Notes: generated from the letters alone by a model not told the origin. Shown: positions 8,496 to 18,086, numbered from the stretch's first letter. The stretch is DNA of 64,000 nt from Cytophaga hutchinsonii ATCC 33406 (GCF_000014145.1 NC_008255.1:1675501-1739500), one strand, 5' to 3'. Numbers and translations are program-made.

Positions 8496-10010
8496 TTACT
8501 TTACGATCAGCACATATTTCTTTTTTTGTTCTGCGGGATTTACACCCATGCCTTTGTAGCTTAAGCGGCTTGCGGATGTTCCGTTTTGTACCAGGTAATC
8601 ATAGATGTATCGCGCCTCTTCTTTTGTAAAATCATTACTGTATGTAACGGTTGAGTCGGCCTGATTCAGCACTTCTTTATCCATGGCGGTATGACGTACC
8701 GTATCTGTGACAACCTGATCTGTATATGCCTGAATTTCGAACGATATAGTTGGGTTTAAACGAAGCAGTAATTTTGCACGATTCAGTTCCAGCTGACTGG
8801 CATTGTCAATTGCTGTAACATCTTTAAAGCTAAGTGCCGAAAGCGGGATCTCAACTCCTTTGGTTAATGGTTTTAAACTGAATTCAATATTTTTTTCTTC
8901 ATATTTCTTAACTGGCGATGTTGCAATGTGAAGGGATAGATATTCAAAACCCGGCGCCGCAGAAAAGATTCCCATGTCATAATCGTCTGTTGTTAATACA
9001 GGTACAGAATAACTTCCGTCTGCAGCAGTTCTGTATACCATACTTGTGCCCGTCTTTATATGTGTTACGGTGATCTGTCCCGTGATAGCAGTTTGTGTTG
9101 CCGCATTTTTTAAAACACCTTGATATAATTTTACCATTTCAGGCTGCATGTCGTCCGGAACTTTACAACGTACAATGTCGCGCTCATCTTTACCTTTACC
9201 GGGAGCAGCGGCATATAACATAGAACCGCCGGCAGCTATTGAAATGTATTTATCATCATCTGGTGTATTGATAAATGCATAGTTTATTGGTGTGGTAAAA
9301 CCTCCGTCATCATTCAATGTACTTTTATAAAAATCCAATCCGCCTTTCCCTCCCGGGCGCATGGATGAAAAAAGAAATGTTTTATTATCAGACAAAAGCT
9401 TGCCGCCGCATTCGCAGCCTGTATTGATTGTGCCGGGCAATTCTACGGGAGCTTTCCAGGTAGATGAGCTCAGGCGCTCACTCACCATGATTTTTCCGCA
9501 CGGTAAGCCGTTTGGTGTTTTTTTATCGCTTAATAAGGTAAAATATAAAAACTTCCCATCCGGAGACATCGATGGATCAATTTCATTTCCTGTACTATTG
9601 ATCGGCTTTGCAAAATTGGTTGGTGCAGACCAGGCACCGTTTGCATTCTTTTCGGTATACCAGATATCTGTTCCGCCAATACCTTTATAGCGGTTAGAAT
9701 GAAAAAGAATAATATTGCCGGCATGGTTGATGAAATAACCTCCGTTAGTAAGCTGTTCCGTTTGTGTATTAACACCCGCAACTACCTGTGGAAATGACCA
9801 CACACCATTTGTTTGTGTGGAGATCATTACATCAGCCTTATTGGAGTTTCTATAAATCACTTCATACAATAATGTTTTTCCGTTCCCGCTTACACTCGGA
9901 TTGAAATCATCGGTAAGTGCAGTACTGATAGGTTGACCTAAGGGAACAATCTGAGCAAGTACTCCCTGCATCATTAAAATAAAAGAAAAGAGAAGCGTTG
10001 TAATTTTCAT
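8496..10010 (-). CDS. secreted PD40 (beta-propeller) / OmpA-like protein
   Basis: A 504-residue exported protein with signal peptide MKITTLLFSFILMMQGVLAQ. Residues about 25-290 contain PD40/TolB-like propeller repeats: NPSVSGNGKTLLYEV, HAGNIILFHSNR, DPSMSPDGKFLYFT, LLSDNKTFLFSSMRPGGKGG. Residues about 295-385 resemble a carboxypeptidase-regulatory or SusE-like beta domain. The C-terminal 110 residues have the OmpA-family fold (LNRAKLLLRLNPTISFEIQAYTD ... ASRLSYKGMG), which normally binds peptidoglycan. This PD40-OmpA arrangement is typical of Bacteroidota envelope proteins, including those linked to gliding and T9SS (PorE-like). A specific assignment is not supported. It is monocistronic with its own terminator. 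Confidence 0.8.
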   Translation of the reverse strand: MKITTLLFSFILMMQGVLAQIVPLGQPISTALTDDFNPSVSGNGKTLLYEVIYRNSNKADVMISTQTNGVWSFPQVVAGVNTQTEQLTNGGYFINHAGNIILFHSNRYKGIGGTDIWYTEKNANGAWSAPTNFAKPINSTGNEIDPSMSPDGKFLYFTLLSDKKTPNGLPCGKIMVSERLSSSTWKAPVELPGTINTGCECGGKLLSDNKTFLFSSMRPGGKGGLDFYKSTLNDDGGFTTPINYAFINTPDDDKYISIAAGGSMLYAAAPGKGKDERDIVRCKVPDDMQPEMVKLYQGVLKNAATQTAITGQITVTHIKTGTSMVYRTAADGSYSVPVLTTDDYDMGIFSAAPGFEYLSLHIATSPVKKYEEKNIEFSLKPLTKGVEIPLSALSFKDVTAIDNASQLELNRAKLLLRLNPTISFEIQAYTDQVVTDTVRHTAMDKEVLNQADSTVTYSNDFTKEEARYIYDYLVQNGTSASRLSYKGMGVNPAEQKKKYVLIVK

Positions 10011-10427
10011 AGCCCAAAGTTTAATATGTTTCAGATACGCTTGTAAAATATCTTCGTTTAAGATAAGAAATTTTATGAATTTCCGTTTTATTGATTCGAT
10101 ATACCAACATCCTTTTACTGGTATTTTAGTTTTTATTATTCGTCAAATCACTTTAAATAAATAATTTTTTATGTGTATGTGCCTGATATACCATCCATTT
10201 TTTACCGCAGATAAGCCGTTTACAATCGTCAATCCGGCACATAGGCGGGTGATGAGGTGGTTTATATAAGGATAAATCCGTGCTTTACCCCGTACTTTTT
10301 CTAAGCTTCAGCCAGGTACCAACGATATTGCATACCTTTTAATCATAAATTGATCCGTTAAGCTGCTTTTAAATAATAAATTCACACATCCTTTAACAGT
10401 AAAGCTGATTGAAACATACAAACACCG

Positions 10428-10456
10428 TTGAAACCGTTTATTATTTCTTAAATTTG
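10428..10456 (+). promoter_or_regulatory. Bacteroidota promoter of the DEAD-box gene
   Basis: TTG at 10428-10430 and TAAATTTG at 10449-10456, separated by 18 nt, match the -33 and -7 elements of Bacteroidota housekeeping promoters. Transcription should start near 10463. The preceding 400 bp (from 10011) hold no gene that I can support. Confidence 0.65.
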
Positions 10457-10502
10457 CAGGTAGAAACCGTATTCAAACCGAATACGTGTTTTCTGCTGGC
10501 CT

Positions 10503-11864
10503 GTGTTAACAGGAAGCTATCCGAGATATAAAATTGCGAATACCGTGCCTTTAGAAATTTTAAAATTGAATAAGCAGTTAAATACTGCAATGTCTGATAT
10601 GGGTTTTGTTGAACCTAAAGAAGTTCAGGAAAAAACATTATCACGTATTATTGGCGGACAGGATCTGGTTGTTATTGGGCCTGAGGGATGCGGCAAAACT
10701 ACTGCAATGATTTTAGGCGTATTGGCAAAATTAAAATATGCCTTTGAAATTGCTCCCCGCGCAATGATTATGGTTCCTAATAAAGATAAGGGCCTTGAAT
10801 TAGAAGAACAGTTCAGATTTCTGGGTAAGAATTTGGATATACGTGTATTGGGTGTTTATCCCGGTGCAGGCATGGAAGGCCAGCGGGAGTTACTGGAAGA
10901 TGGTATTGATGTAGTGATTGGTACACCCGACCGTATTGAGGCATTGTATATTAAATCTGCTGTCAACCTTACACAGCTTAAAACATTTATTCTGGATGAT
11001 GCAGATCTTATCGTTAAACAAGGTCTGCAAACAGTTGTAAAAAATATATCTGAAAGTTTACCTAAATGCCAGCACATTGTATTTACAGAAGTGATGCACG
11101 AAAAACTGGAAAAACTCATCCATTTCTTCTTAGTCTATCCTACAACGATTGAAGTAAATCTGGATTCAGAACATGTGTTAAGTACGGTTGATTTACAGTT
11201 GTTTAAAGTTCCGAATTATAAAACAAAATTGAATCTGCTGAACCTGATGATGCGTGATTATGACATCTATAAGAAGGTTGTCGTTTTTTCAAATTCAAAA
11301 GTGACTTCTGATAAATTATTGAAAAGTTTAGAAAAACGCATTGAAGGAGCAGTAGCTATTTTTAATCCATCGTATAGTCAGAAAGGATTTACATCTTTTG
11401 AACAGTTTAAACAAGACGAAAATGTTCGTGTATTGTTACTGTCAAATGAAGAAGAGGTATTGCTGAATCTGGATGATATCGGTCACATTCTTCACTTTGA
11501 TCTTCCTGCAGACCGTACTATTTTTATCAATAGAGTAGAACGTAAACAGGTGGATGAACTTCCCAATACGGTTGCTATTACGTATGCAACTGACATTGAA
11601 TTGAATATGGTTCGTAAGATTGAATTAGGTGTAGGGCATAGTATGGAAATTATGGAGCTGCCGGTTGATTTGGTTATTGAAGGGAACCGTGGAGGAGGAG
11701 ATGAAGAAGAAAAAGTTGTTAAGAAGAAAAAGACAACAATAGAGGAATATATACCCGGAGCAGCTTTTCATGCCAAAAAAGAAAGCAACCTGAAGGATTA
11801 TAATTATAATTACAAAGACAAACGAAAAATGGCAGGAAAGAAAAGCAAACGAAGAGACAGTTAA
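10503..11864 (+). CDS. DEAD-box-type RNA helicase (DDAD variant)
   Basis: An ATP-dependent RNA helicase-like protein of up to 453 residues. Visible motifs: Q-motif region (MGFVEPKEVQEKTL), Walker A GPEGCGKTT (about 56-64), Ia PNKDKG, GTPDR, and motif II as DDAD instead of DEAD (about 166-169). Motif III SAT is degenerate (FTE), and motif VI shows NRVERK rather than HRxGRxG. Several helicase motifs are therefore weakened, and unwinding activity is uncertain. The C-terminal 60 residues are lysine-rich (GKKSKRRDS), as in RNA-binding tails. The frame opens at GTG 10503, but GTG 10545 or ATG 10590 could be the true start; all lie downstream of the promoter. Confidence 0.82.
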   Translation: MLTGSYPRYKIANTVPLEILKLNKQLNTAMSDMGFVEPKEVQEKTLSRIIGGQDLVVIGPEGCGKTTAMILGVLAKLKYAFEIAPRAMIMVPNKDKGLELEEQFRFLGKNLDIRVLGVYPGAGMEGQRELLEDGIDVVIGTPDRIEALYIKSAVNLTQLKTFILDDADLIVKQGLQTVVKNISESLPKCQHIVFTEVMHEKLEKLIHFFLVYPTTIEVNLDSEHVLSTVDLQLFKVPNYKTKLNLLNLMMRDYDIYKKVVVFSNSKVTSDKLLKSLEKRIEGAVAIFNPSYSQKGFTSFEQFKQDENVRVLLLSNEEEVLLNLDDIGHILHFDLPADRTIFINRVERKQVDELPNTVAITYATDIELNMVRKIELGVGHSMEIMELPVDLVIEGNRGGGDEEEKVVKKKKTTIEEYIPGAAFHAKKESNLKDYNYNYKDKRKMAGKKSKRRDS

Positions 11865-11986
11865 TTTTTATATAAGTAGCTTATTTTTAAGTAATTAATT
11901 TGTTTGTTTAAACAATATTTATACAAAATAATATTGTGTGGACAATTAATTAATTATATTTTTTTATGTAATTGATTGAATTGCTG

Positions 11987-11994
11987 TAGTTTTG
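11987..11994 (+). promoter_or_regulatory. putative -7 promoter element of the repeat-protein gene
   Basis: TAGTTTTG fits the TAnnTTTG consensus, 18 bp before the start codon. A TTATG at about 11964-11968 stands at the -33 position. The short leader leaves little room for a ribosome-binding site. Confidence 0.5.
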
Positions 11995-12012
11995 TGAAAA
12001 AATATATGTTCT

Positions 12013-15000
12013 ATGAAAAAAATATTTTTACTCGCTTTATTTAGCATTTCAATTTTTCATTCATCTTTTTCGCAGGTTGCAAATGATGAATGTACCGGCG
12101 CACTTACGTTGACGCCATCTTCCACTTGTACCCCAACAAGCGGAACCCTGACAGGAGCAGGGACAAGTACACTGACAACTGCGTGCAATGGCTATGCAGA
12201 TGTGTTCTACAAGTTTGTTGCGTCATCGGCTGCGGTTGATGTTACTGTAGTTCCGTCTTCTACACTTGATGCTAAACTAAGCATCTTGTCTGCATGCGGA
12301 ACATCTGCAAGTCTTGTTTGTCAGGATAATGGCGGACAAGGCGGAACGGAGAAAGCTAAGGTTTCCACATTAACGGTTGGTCAAACATATTATATTAAAG
12401 TTTCAAGCTACAATTCAACATTGTCGACACCAACGTTTACAATTTGTGTGCAAAATACAACACGTCCTGCAAATGATGAATGTAGTGCTGCAGTAACACT
12501 AACACCTGCCACAACGCCTGCTCCTTTTTCCGGAACATTGGCTGGATCAACAAGAACTACCGTTACAACTTCCTGTTCAGGAGACTTAGATGTGTTTTAT
12601 AAATTTGTAGCAACTTCTACTTCTGCAGTTGTTGCTGTAACCCCATCAGCAAGTTTTAATCCATTCGTGAGTTTATTTACTTCATGTGCCGGTTCTTATC
12701 TGGCATGTGTTGATAATTCAGGTACTGGTTCGGTTGAATCCATGTACTTAACTAATTTAACACTTGGTTCAACATATTATTTAAAAGTAGCAAGCAACGA
12801 ACCTGCCACAGGAATTGTACCTGCTTTTACCATTGCTGTTCAAAACCAAACACCTGTAGCAGCACCTGCTAATGATGAATGTGCGGGCGCTACAACAATT
12901 ACAGCGTCAACAACGTGTACATCCATAAACGCAACCATTGCCGGCGCTACTACCTCAACAGCAACGTCATCCTGCGTAGGCTACAATGATGTGTTTTTTA
13001 AGTTTGTGGCAACATCTGCTTCTGCAGACATTACAGTAACACCAAGTGCAGGGCTTAATCCTGCGGTTAGTTTGTTTTCAGCTTGTGGCGGTACTGCTTT
13101 GTATTGTGGTAACGATAATTATACCGGATATGCAGAAACTATTCAAAGCAATGGATTGGTTCCTGGAAATACCTATTACATAAAAGTTGCCAGTTATGAT
13201 TTTGCACCATACAGTTCAACATTCAGTGTCTGTGTTAAATCTGTTACACGTCCTGTAAATGATGAGTGTACAGGAGCTATAAGCTTAACTCCTTCTACTA
13301 CGTGTTCTCCGGTATCAGGTACGTTAGCAGATGCTTCAACTACAACAACCACTACTTCTTGTGGTGGAAATTATGATGTGTTTTATAAATTTACTGCAAC
13401 ATCGCCGGCAGTTAAAATAACTGTAACACCAACACTTAGTACGTTAGATCTTGTCGTTGGTGTATTTTCAGGATGCGGTACTTCGTCTCTTGATTGTAAA
13501 GATAATACAGCAAGTAATGATGTTGAAGTTGTTGATATGGATGGGTTGATAATCGGTAATACGTATTACATTAAAGTTCAGGCATATTCCAGTACAGTAG
13601 CTGCTTCTACATTCACAATTTGTGTTCAGAATCAGGTTTCACAGGCTCCTGCAAATGATGAATGTACCGGAGCAATCGCATTAACCCCAAATACAGCATG
13701 TTCATCCGTTGCGGGTACAATTTATAAAGCAACTACTTCTGCTGTTACAACAGGTTGTGGCGGTTATTATGATGTGTTTTATAAGTTTGTGGCAAATGCA
13801 CCAACGGCTACCGTTAATGCTACCGGATCTTCTGAAATAGACATGAAGCTTAGTGTATTCAGTGCGTGTGGCGGTACTTCTTTGGCATGCGTGGATAATA
13901 CTTATTCCGGCGAAACAGAAACTGTACAGTTAACAGGATTAACAGCAGGCACAACGTATTATATTAAAGTTTCAGCTTTCAGTACTTCACCTCCTACATC
14001 GACAAGCACATTTACAGTATGTGTTATAAGTACTCCTGCAACGGTTCCTGTAAATGATGAGTGTTCAGGAGCAATTACATTAACACCATCAACATCATGC
14101 AACCCGGTTACCGGTACTTCGTTAAATGCAACAAAGTCTACAATAACAGCTTCTTCCTGCCAGACAGGAAATAGTGATGTGTTTTATAAATTTGTTGCTA
14201 CTTCAACGAATGCAGTTGTAACGGTTGTTGGTTCATCCGGATATGATGCGGTTGTTTCTGCACATAGCACATGTGGCGGTGCTTATACAACATGTATTGA
14301 TAATACGTCAAACGGATCAACAGAAGTACTTGTCATGACAGGTTTAACTATTGGTAATACGTATTATATTAAAGTTCAGCAATACGGTTCTTCGTTGCCT
14401 GCTACACCAACATTTACTATTTGTGTAACTATTCCTCCGGCAAATGATGAGTGTGCAAACGCAGTTACATTAACACAATCATCAACATGCATTAACACAA
14501 CAGGTACATTTAACGGTGCTACAACTTCTGCTGTAGCAAACGGATGCAGTGGTAATTTAGATGTATACTATAAATTTGTTGCGAACGCTACTACAGCAAC
14601 AATAACAGCTGATCCAGGGGCAGATGTAGATGTTATTTTAAGTGTTCTGGCGTCTTGTACAAGTACAACATCATTAGCCTGCGTAGATGATATGATTTCA
14701 TCTACAACTACAGAAGTTGCTAACGTAACAGGCTTGACAGTAGGCGGAACGTATTATGTTAAAATTCAGAATTACATTCAGGAAGTTCCTTCGAATGCTG
14801 CTTTTACAGTTTGTGTTAAAAATACAGTAGCAACAGGTCTGTCTGAAACAAATGCATTGAAATCCATTACAATGTTCCCAAACCCTGCACAAGGTATGGT
14901 GCATATTGAAAATGTTTCAGAAGTTACACAGATTGAATTTATGGATGTAACAGGTAAACCTGTATTTGTAAAAGAAATCACTGGTAATAGTTCATTAGAC

Positions 15001-15087
15001 GTTTCCTCGTTGTCTGCAGGTGTATATATCGTGAAATTAACAATGAACGGTGTTACAGAAAACAGACGTTTGGTGGTAAGCAAATAA
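12013..15087 (+). CDS. T9SS-secreted protein with seven ~130-residue adhesin-like repeats
   Basis: A 1024-residue secreted protein with signal peptide ending SFSQ (about residue 21). Seven tandem repeats follow, each opening with a (A/V)NDEC motif and containing DVFYKFVA, a (S)xFSxCG segment, a C-x-DN motif and GxTYYIKVxxY. This is the PPC-like or Bacteroidota 'NDEC' beta-sandwich domain, with paired cysteines that could form disulfides. The last about 75 residues (MFPNPAQGMVHIEN ... GVYIVKLTMNG) are a T9SS type A sorting domain, so export through the type IX system is expected. Probable role is surface adhesion or a filament scaffold; there is no catalytic motif. The gene is unusually Ala/Thr/Ser-rich and stands alone between a promoter match and a terminator. 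Confidence 0.9.
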   Translation: MKKIFLLALFSISIFHSSFSQVANDECTGALTLTPSSTCTPTSGTLTGAGTSTLTTACNGYADVFYKFVASSAAVDVTVVPSSTLDAKLSILSACGTSASLVCQDNGGQGGTEKAKVSTLTVGQTYYIKVSSYNSTLSTPTFTICVQNTTRPANDECSAAVTLTPATTPAPFSGTLAGSTRTTVTTSCSGDLDVFYKFVATSTSAVVAVTPSASFNPFVSLFTSCAGSYLACVDNSGTGSVESMYLTNLTLGSTYYLKVASNEPATGIVPAFTIAVQNQTPVAAPANDECAGATTITASTTCTSINATIAGATTSTATSSCVGYNDVFFKFVATSASADITVTPSAGLNPAVSLFSACGGTALYCGNDNYTGYAETIQSNGLVPGNTYYIKVASYDFAPYSSTFSVCVKSVTRPVNDECTGAISLTPSTTCSPVSGTLADASTTTTTTSCGGNYDVFYKFTATSPAVKITVTPTLSTLDLVVGVFSGCGTSSLDCKDNTASNDVEVVDMDGLIIGNTYYIKVQAYSSTVAASTFTICVQNQVSQAPANDECTGAIALTPNTACSSVAGTIYKATTSAVTTGCGGYYDVFYKFVANAPTATVNATGSSEIDMKLSVFSACGGTSLACVDNTYSGETETVQLTGLTAGTTYYIKVSAFSTSPPTSTSTFTVCVISTPATVPVNDECSGAITLTPSTSCNPVTGTSLNATKSTITASSCQTGNSDVFYKFVATSTNAVVTVVGSSGYDAVVSAHSTCGGAYTTCIDNTSNGSTEVLVMTGLTIGNTYYIKVQQYGSSLPATPTFTICVTIPPANDECANAVTLTQSSTCINTTGTFNGATTSAVANGCSGNLDVYYKFVANATTATITADPGADVDVILSVLASCTSTTSLACVDDMISSTTTEVANVTGLTVGGTYYVKIQNYIQEVPSNAAFTVCVKNTVATGLSETNALKSITMFPNPAQGMVHIENVSEVTQIEFMDVTGKPVFVKEITGNSSLDVSSLSAGVYIVKLTMNGVTENRRLVVSK

Positions 15088-15111
15088 TACTTAAAAAATA
15101 CTTTTTTCTTG

Positions 15112-15150
15112 AAAATGTCTGGTTAAAGAAATTTAGCCAGACATTTTTTT
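15112..15150 (+). terminator. Rho-independent terminator of the repeat-protein gene
   Basis: An 11-bp stem (AAAATGTCTGG / CCAGACATTTT) with a 14-nt loop is followed by a seven-T run, 25 bp after the stop codon. Confidence 0.88.
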
Positions 15151-15255
15151 ATTTATAAAACTCATACAATTATGGCTTTTTGGGTCAGAAGCTATTTTTG
15201 TTTTTATATTCCGGATGTTTTAAAATACCTTTTCTGAATAATTAATTAAAAAAAT

Positions 15256-15300
15256 AAAATAATTTCAAGTCATTGAATTTTAACGACTTGAAATTATTTT
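15256..15300. promoter_or_regulatory. 16-bp perfect inverted repeat upstream of the ferritin-like/Tat locus
   Basis: Arms 15256-15271 and 15285-15300 (AAAATAATTTCAAGTC and its complement) flank a 13-nt loop. It begins about 105 bp after the preceding terminator and ends 106 bp before the ferritin-like gene. It could be a second terminator, a leader hairpin, or an operator for the Tat locus. The sequence decides only that the structure exists. Confidence 0.6.
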
Positions 15301-15406
15301 AATGTTTTTTTTGAATCGTTGAAATCCATTTAGTGGTGTAAGGTAGTATGTTATTTTAAATAATTCCAAGGGAACTTTATTTAAACACAAAACAACAACC
15401 AACCAC

Positions 15407-16126
15407 ATGCAAAACACTACAGAGAAAAACCAGATCAGTGATCTTGGTAAAAATCGCAGAATGTTTCTGAAAACAGCAGGAGCAACTGCTGTAGCTTCGG
15501 CTATTCTTATTTCATGTAAGAAGAAGGATGATGATGATCCGGCTCCTTCTGATATGGGTGTAAATCTGGGAAGCGGGGATACCGGGATTTTAAATTATGC
15601 GTATGCACTGGAACAGCTGGAAGCAGCTTTTTACATCCAGGTAGTAGCAAACAGTAAGTTTACAACAATTTTTTCTGCATCCGAGCAGCAGTTGTTGAAA
15701 GACATCAAAGCACATGAAATTGTGCACAGAGATTTTTTAAAAGCTGCACTTTCAACAAGTGCTATCCAGGATCTTGAGGTTAATTTTTCAAGCATTGATT
15801 TTGGTAACAGAGCAAGCGTATTAGGTACGGCTAAAGCGTTTGAAGATCTGGGTGTATCGGCCTATAATGGGGCTGGCCAATTGATCTCTAATACAGCCAA
15901 CGGCCTTGTATACCTTGGTCTGGCTGGGAAAATTGTTTCTGTTGAAGCGAGACATGCCGCTGCAATCAGAGATTTGTTAAATCCTAAATCAGCAGATTTC
16001 TCCGGAGACGATGTTGTAGATGCTACAACAGGTCTTGATGGTGCAAAAACGCCAGCTCAGGTTCTTGCTATTGCAGGAACATACATCAAGACAAAAATCA
16101 ATGCAAGTAATTTACCAACCGCTTAA
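15407..16126 (+). CDS. ferritin-like domain lipoprotein with Tat signal
   Basis: A 239-residue protein with a combined twin-arginine and lipoprotein leader: NRRMFLK (about 20-26), a short hydrophobic stretch, then lipobox ILISC (Cys about 41) followed by a KKKDDDD spacer. It should be exported folded by the Tat system and lipid-anchored. The mature part is a ferritin-like four-helix bundle (DUF4439/dessication-associated type). Its helices carry EQLEAAFY, HEIVHRDFL and VEARHAAAIRD, giving the E...ExxH pattern of di-metal binding. Likely metal or oxidative-stress role; substrate unknown. The next gene starts 11 bp downstream and is a paralogue. Confidence 0.87.
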   Translation: MQNTTEKNQISDLGKNRRMFLKTAGATAVASAILISCKKKDDDDPAPSDMGVNLGSGDTGILNYAYALEQLEAAFYIQVVANSKFTTIFSASEQQLLKDIKAHEIVHRDFLKAALSTSAIQDLEVNFSSIDFGNRASVLGTAKAFEDLGVSAYNGAGQLISNTANGLVYLGLAGKIVSVEARHAAAIRDLLNPKSADFSGDDVVDATTGLDGAKTPAQVLAIAGTYIKTKINASNLPTA

Positions 16127-16137
16127 ACAAAACTGTT

Positions 16138-16935
16138 ATGAACTTATTAAAAATTATAGACGATCTTCAATTAGAAAAAATTGATCAGGAAGAATTTCTT
16201 AAGCCAGCCTTAAGAAGAGGTTTGTTTAAGAAGGCGAGTGATTTCAGCTTAAAAGCTGCCCTTACTTCGTTACCATTTGCATTGTTTGCTATGCCACGCA
16301 TTGTTCAGGCAAGTACACAGGCAAATACACAATCGGTAACAGATACATTGAATTATGCATTAACACTTGAATATCTGGAAGAGGCTTTTTATGTACAGGG
16401 GTTAGCTAAATCAGGTTTGATTGACAGTGCAGATATGACAATTTTTAATCAGATCAAAAAACATGAATCAGCGCATGTTGTTTTCCTGAAAAATGTATTA
16501 GGGAGTGCCGCTAATCCTTCTCCAGCATTTGATTTTGGTACCGCCTTTGATAGCTATGCAAATTTTCTTGCAACTGCGCAGGCATTGGAAGATACAGGTG
16601 TTAGAGCATATAAGGGTCAGGCAGGTAATCTTATAACAAATAAAGTAGCCTTAACAGCAGCGTTACAGATCCATTCCGTAGAGGCACGTCACGCATCAGA
16701 AGTGCGCAGGCTTAGAATGCTGAATGGCTGGATCGGTGTGGGTGAAGCAGGCGCTACGTATGGAGCCGGTGAGGATGCAAATTTCCCTGCAGAAAGTAAT
16801 CTAACCCAGGGTGGTGTTGATCTGTCTATTTTGGCTTCAGCTGATGTTACGATGACAAATATCGCAGAAGCATTTGATGAACCATTGGATAAAAATACCG
16901 TGTTCGGTATTGCACAAGGGTTTATTGTAAGTTAA
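16138..16935 (+). CDS. ferritin-like domain protein with Tat-like signal
   Basis: A 265-residue paralogue of the gene just upstream. The leader has the RRGLFKK twin-arginine segment (about 26-32) after an unusually long N-region, then ALTSLPFALFAMPRIVQAS with a plausible AxA-type cleavage. The mature region keeps the ferritin-like signature: EYLEEAFY, KKHESAHVVFL and VEARHASEVRRLR. There is no lipobox, so it is probably soluble in the periplasm. Pairing of a lipoprotein and a soluble ferritin-like protein directly before tatA and tatC suggests that this Tat system serves these substrates. Metal content and activity are not known. Confidence 0.85.
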   Translation: MNLLKIIDDLQLEKIDQEEFLKPALRRGLFKKASDFSLKAALTSLPFALFAMPRIVQASTQANTQSVTDTLNYALTLEYLEEAFYVQGLAKSGLIDSADMTIFNQIKKHESAHVVFLKNVLGSAANPSPAFDFGTAFDSYANFLATAQALEDTGVRAYKGQAGNLITNKVALTAALQIHSVEARHASEVRRLRMLNGWIGVGEAGATYGAGEDANFPAESNLTQGGVDLSILASADVTMTNIAEAFDEPLDKNTVFGIAQGFIVS

Positions 16936-16937
16936 TC

Positions 16938-16980
16938 AATACGCAGCAGGTTGCTGGTAATACAGCACCTGCTGCGTATT
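16938..16980 (+). terminator. hairpin between the ferritin-like genes and tatA
   Basis: A 14-bp perfect stem (AATACGCAGCAGGT / ACCTGCTGCGTATT) with a 15-nt loop begins 3 bp after the stop codon. No T-tract follows, so it may stabilise the upstream mRNA or partially terminate, setting tatAC expression lower than the substrates. Confidence 0.6.
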
Positions 16981-17023
16981 ATAACTCATCACAGTTTTAT
17001 ATATCACATTAAATTATACAGGT

Positions 17024-17221
17024 ATGTTAGGTAGCGTATTATTGATCATGGGCCTTGGAGGCGGAGAGATTGCACTCATTATGTTTGCAGTCGTGTTATT
17101 GTTCGGAGCAAAAAAAATACCTGAACTGGCAAAAGGCTTAGGGCAGGGGATAAGAGAATTTAAAGATGCTTCTTCTGAAGTGAAAAGTGAAATAAATAAA
17201 TCAATAGAGAAGGACGTTTAG
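17024..17221 (+). CDS. tatA: Sec-independent translocase TatA
   Basis: TatA oligomers form the pore-like part of the twin-arginine translocase in the inner membrane. The 65-residue protein has the normal TatA layout: a short periplasmic N-terminus, one membrane helix ([25 protein letters not shown]), the conserved FGxxKxPEL hinge, an amphipathic helix ([14 protein letters not shown]) and a short charged tail. tatC follows 34 bp downstream, and there is no tatB, as is usual in Bacteroidota, where TatA probably serves both roles. Confidence 0.95.
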   Translation: MLGSVLLIMGLGGGEIALIMFAVVLLFGAKKIPELAKGLGQGIREFKDASSEVKSEINKSIEKDV

Positions 17222-17255
17222 TTCTTCTCTTCATTTTATATCAAACCACACGACC

Positions 17256-18086
17256 ATGTTTCTGCTTAATCTGTTGGGGAAATCATTTGTTAAAGATCAT
17301 TCAGCTGAATTTTCTGTATTAGATCACATAGAAGAATTAAGATGGAGACTTATACGCGCTGTAGTAATCATTCTGGTTTTTACAGTTGTAGCGTTTATTT
17401 ACATGCCGTACATTTTTCATACGATTATTCTTGCACACGCTTATCCGGATTTCTGGACATACAGAATGCTGTGCAGGATCGATAACAGCTTATGTGTGGA
17501 TACATTAAACTTTACCTTGTTAAGCAGGGAAATGTCGGGCCAGTTTACCATTCATTTAAAGTCGGCATTTATTGTGGGATTCATTGCAGGGTTTCCATTT
17601 ATTGTATGGGAGATCTGGAAATACATAAAACCTGCTTTACACAAAAATGAGATTAACGTAAGTTTTAAAGTAGTTTCTGTTGTGCCGTTTTTGTTTATCA
17701 TAGGAATTCTTTTCGGGTATTTTATACTGGCGCCTTTATCCGTTAATTTTTTAGCAAACTACAACATCGATGCAGCTATTCAGAATCAGTTTGATATTAC
17801 TTCGTATGTTTCAACCGTAACCATTATGGTACTGGTATGCGGATTGATTTTTCAATTGCCCGTACTGGTTTATTTTCTGGCAATGGCTGGCATTCTAACA
17901 CCGGAATTTATGCGGAAGTATCGCCGGGTGGCAATCATCCTGGTATTTATTATTGCCGGAATTATTACACCATCACCGGATATTATGAGCCAGCTGATTG
18001 TTGCCATTCCGATTTATCTGTTATATGAGATCAGTATTTATACGGCTGCAAGTATCAGTAAGAAACGAAAGATGCAGGAAGTATAA
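17256..18086 (+). CDS. tatC: Sec-independent translocase TatC
   Basis: TatC recognises twin-arginine signals in the inner membrane. The 276-residue protein has six membrane helices. The conserved N-terminal HIEELRWRLIRA (about 25-36) binds the RR motif; Glu at KPALHKNE and the FIIAGIITPSPDIMSQ segment in helix 6 are also family-typical. The start ATG follows AACCACACGACC with no evident Shine-Dalgarno sequence, as usual here. Its neighbours upstream are tatA and two Tat-type ferritin-like proteins. A strong bidirectional terminator lies 63 bp after the stop. Confidence 0.95.
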   Translation: MFLLNLLGKSFVKDHSAEFSVLDHIEELRWRLIRAVVIILVFTVVAFIYMPYIFHTIILAHAYPDFWTYRMLCRIDNSLCVDTLNFTLLSREMSGQFTIHLKSAFIVGFIAGFPFIVWEIWKYIKPALHKNEINVSFKVVSVVPFLFIIGILFGYFILAPLSVNFLANYNIDAAIQNQFDITSYVSTVTIMVLVCGLIFQLPVLVYFLAMAGILTPEFMRKYRRVAIILVFIIAGIITPSPDIMSQLIVAIPIYLLYEISIYTAASISKKRKMQEV

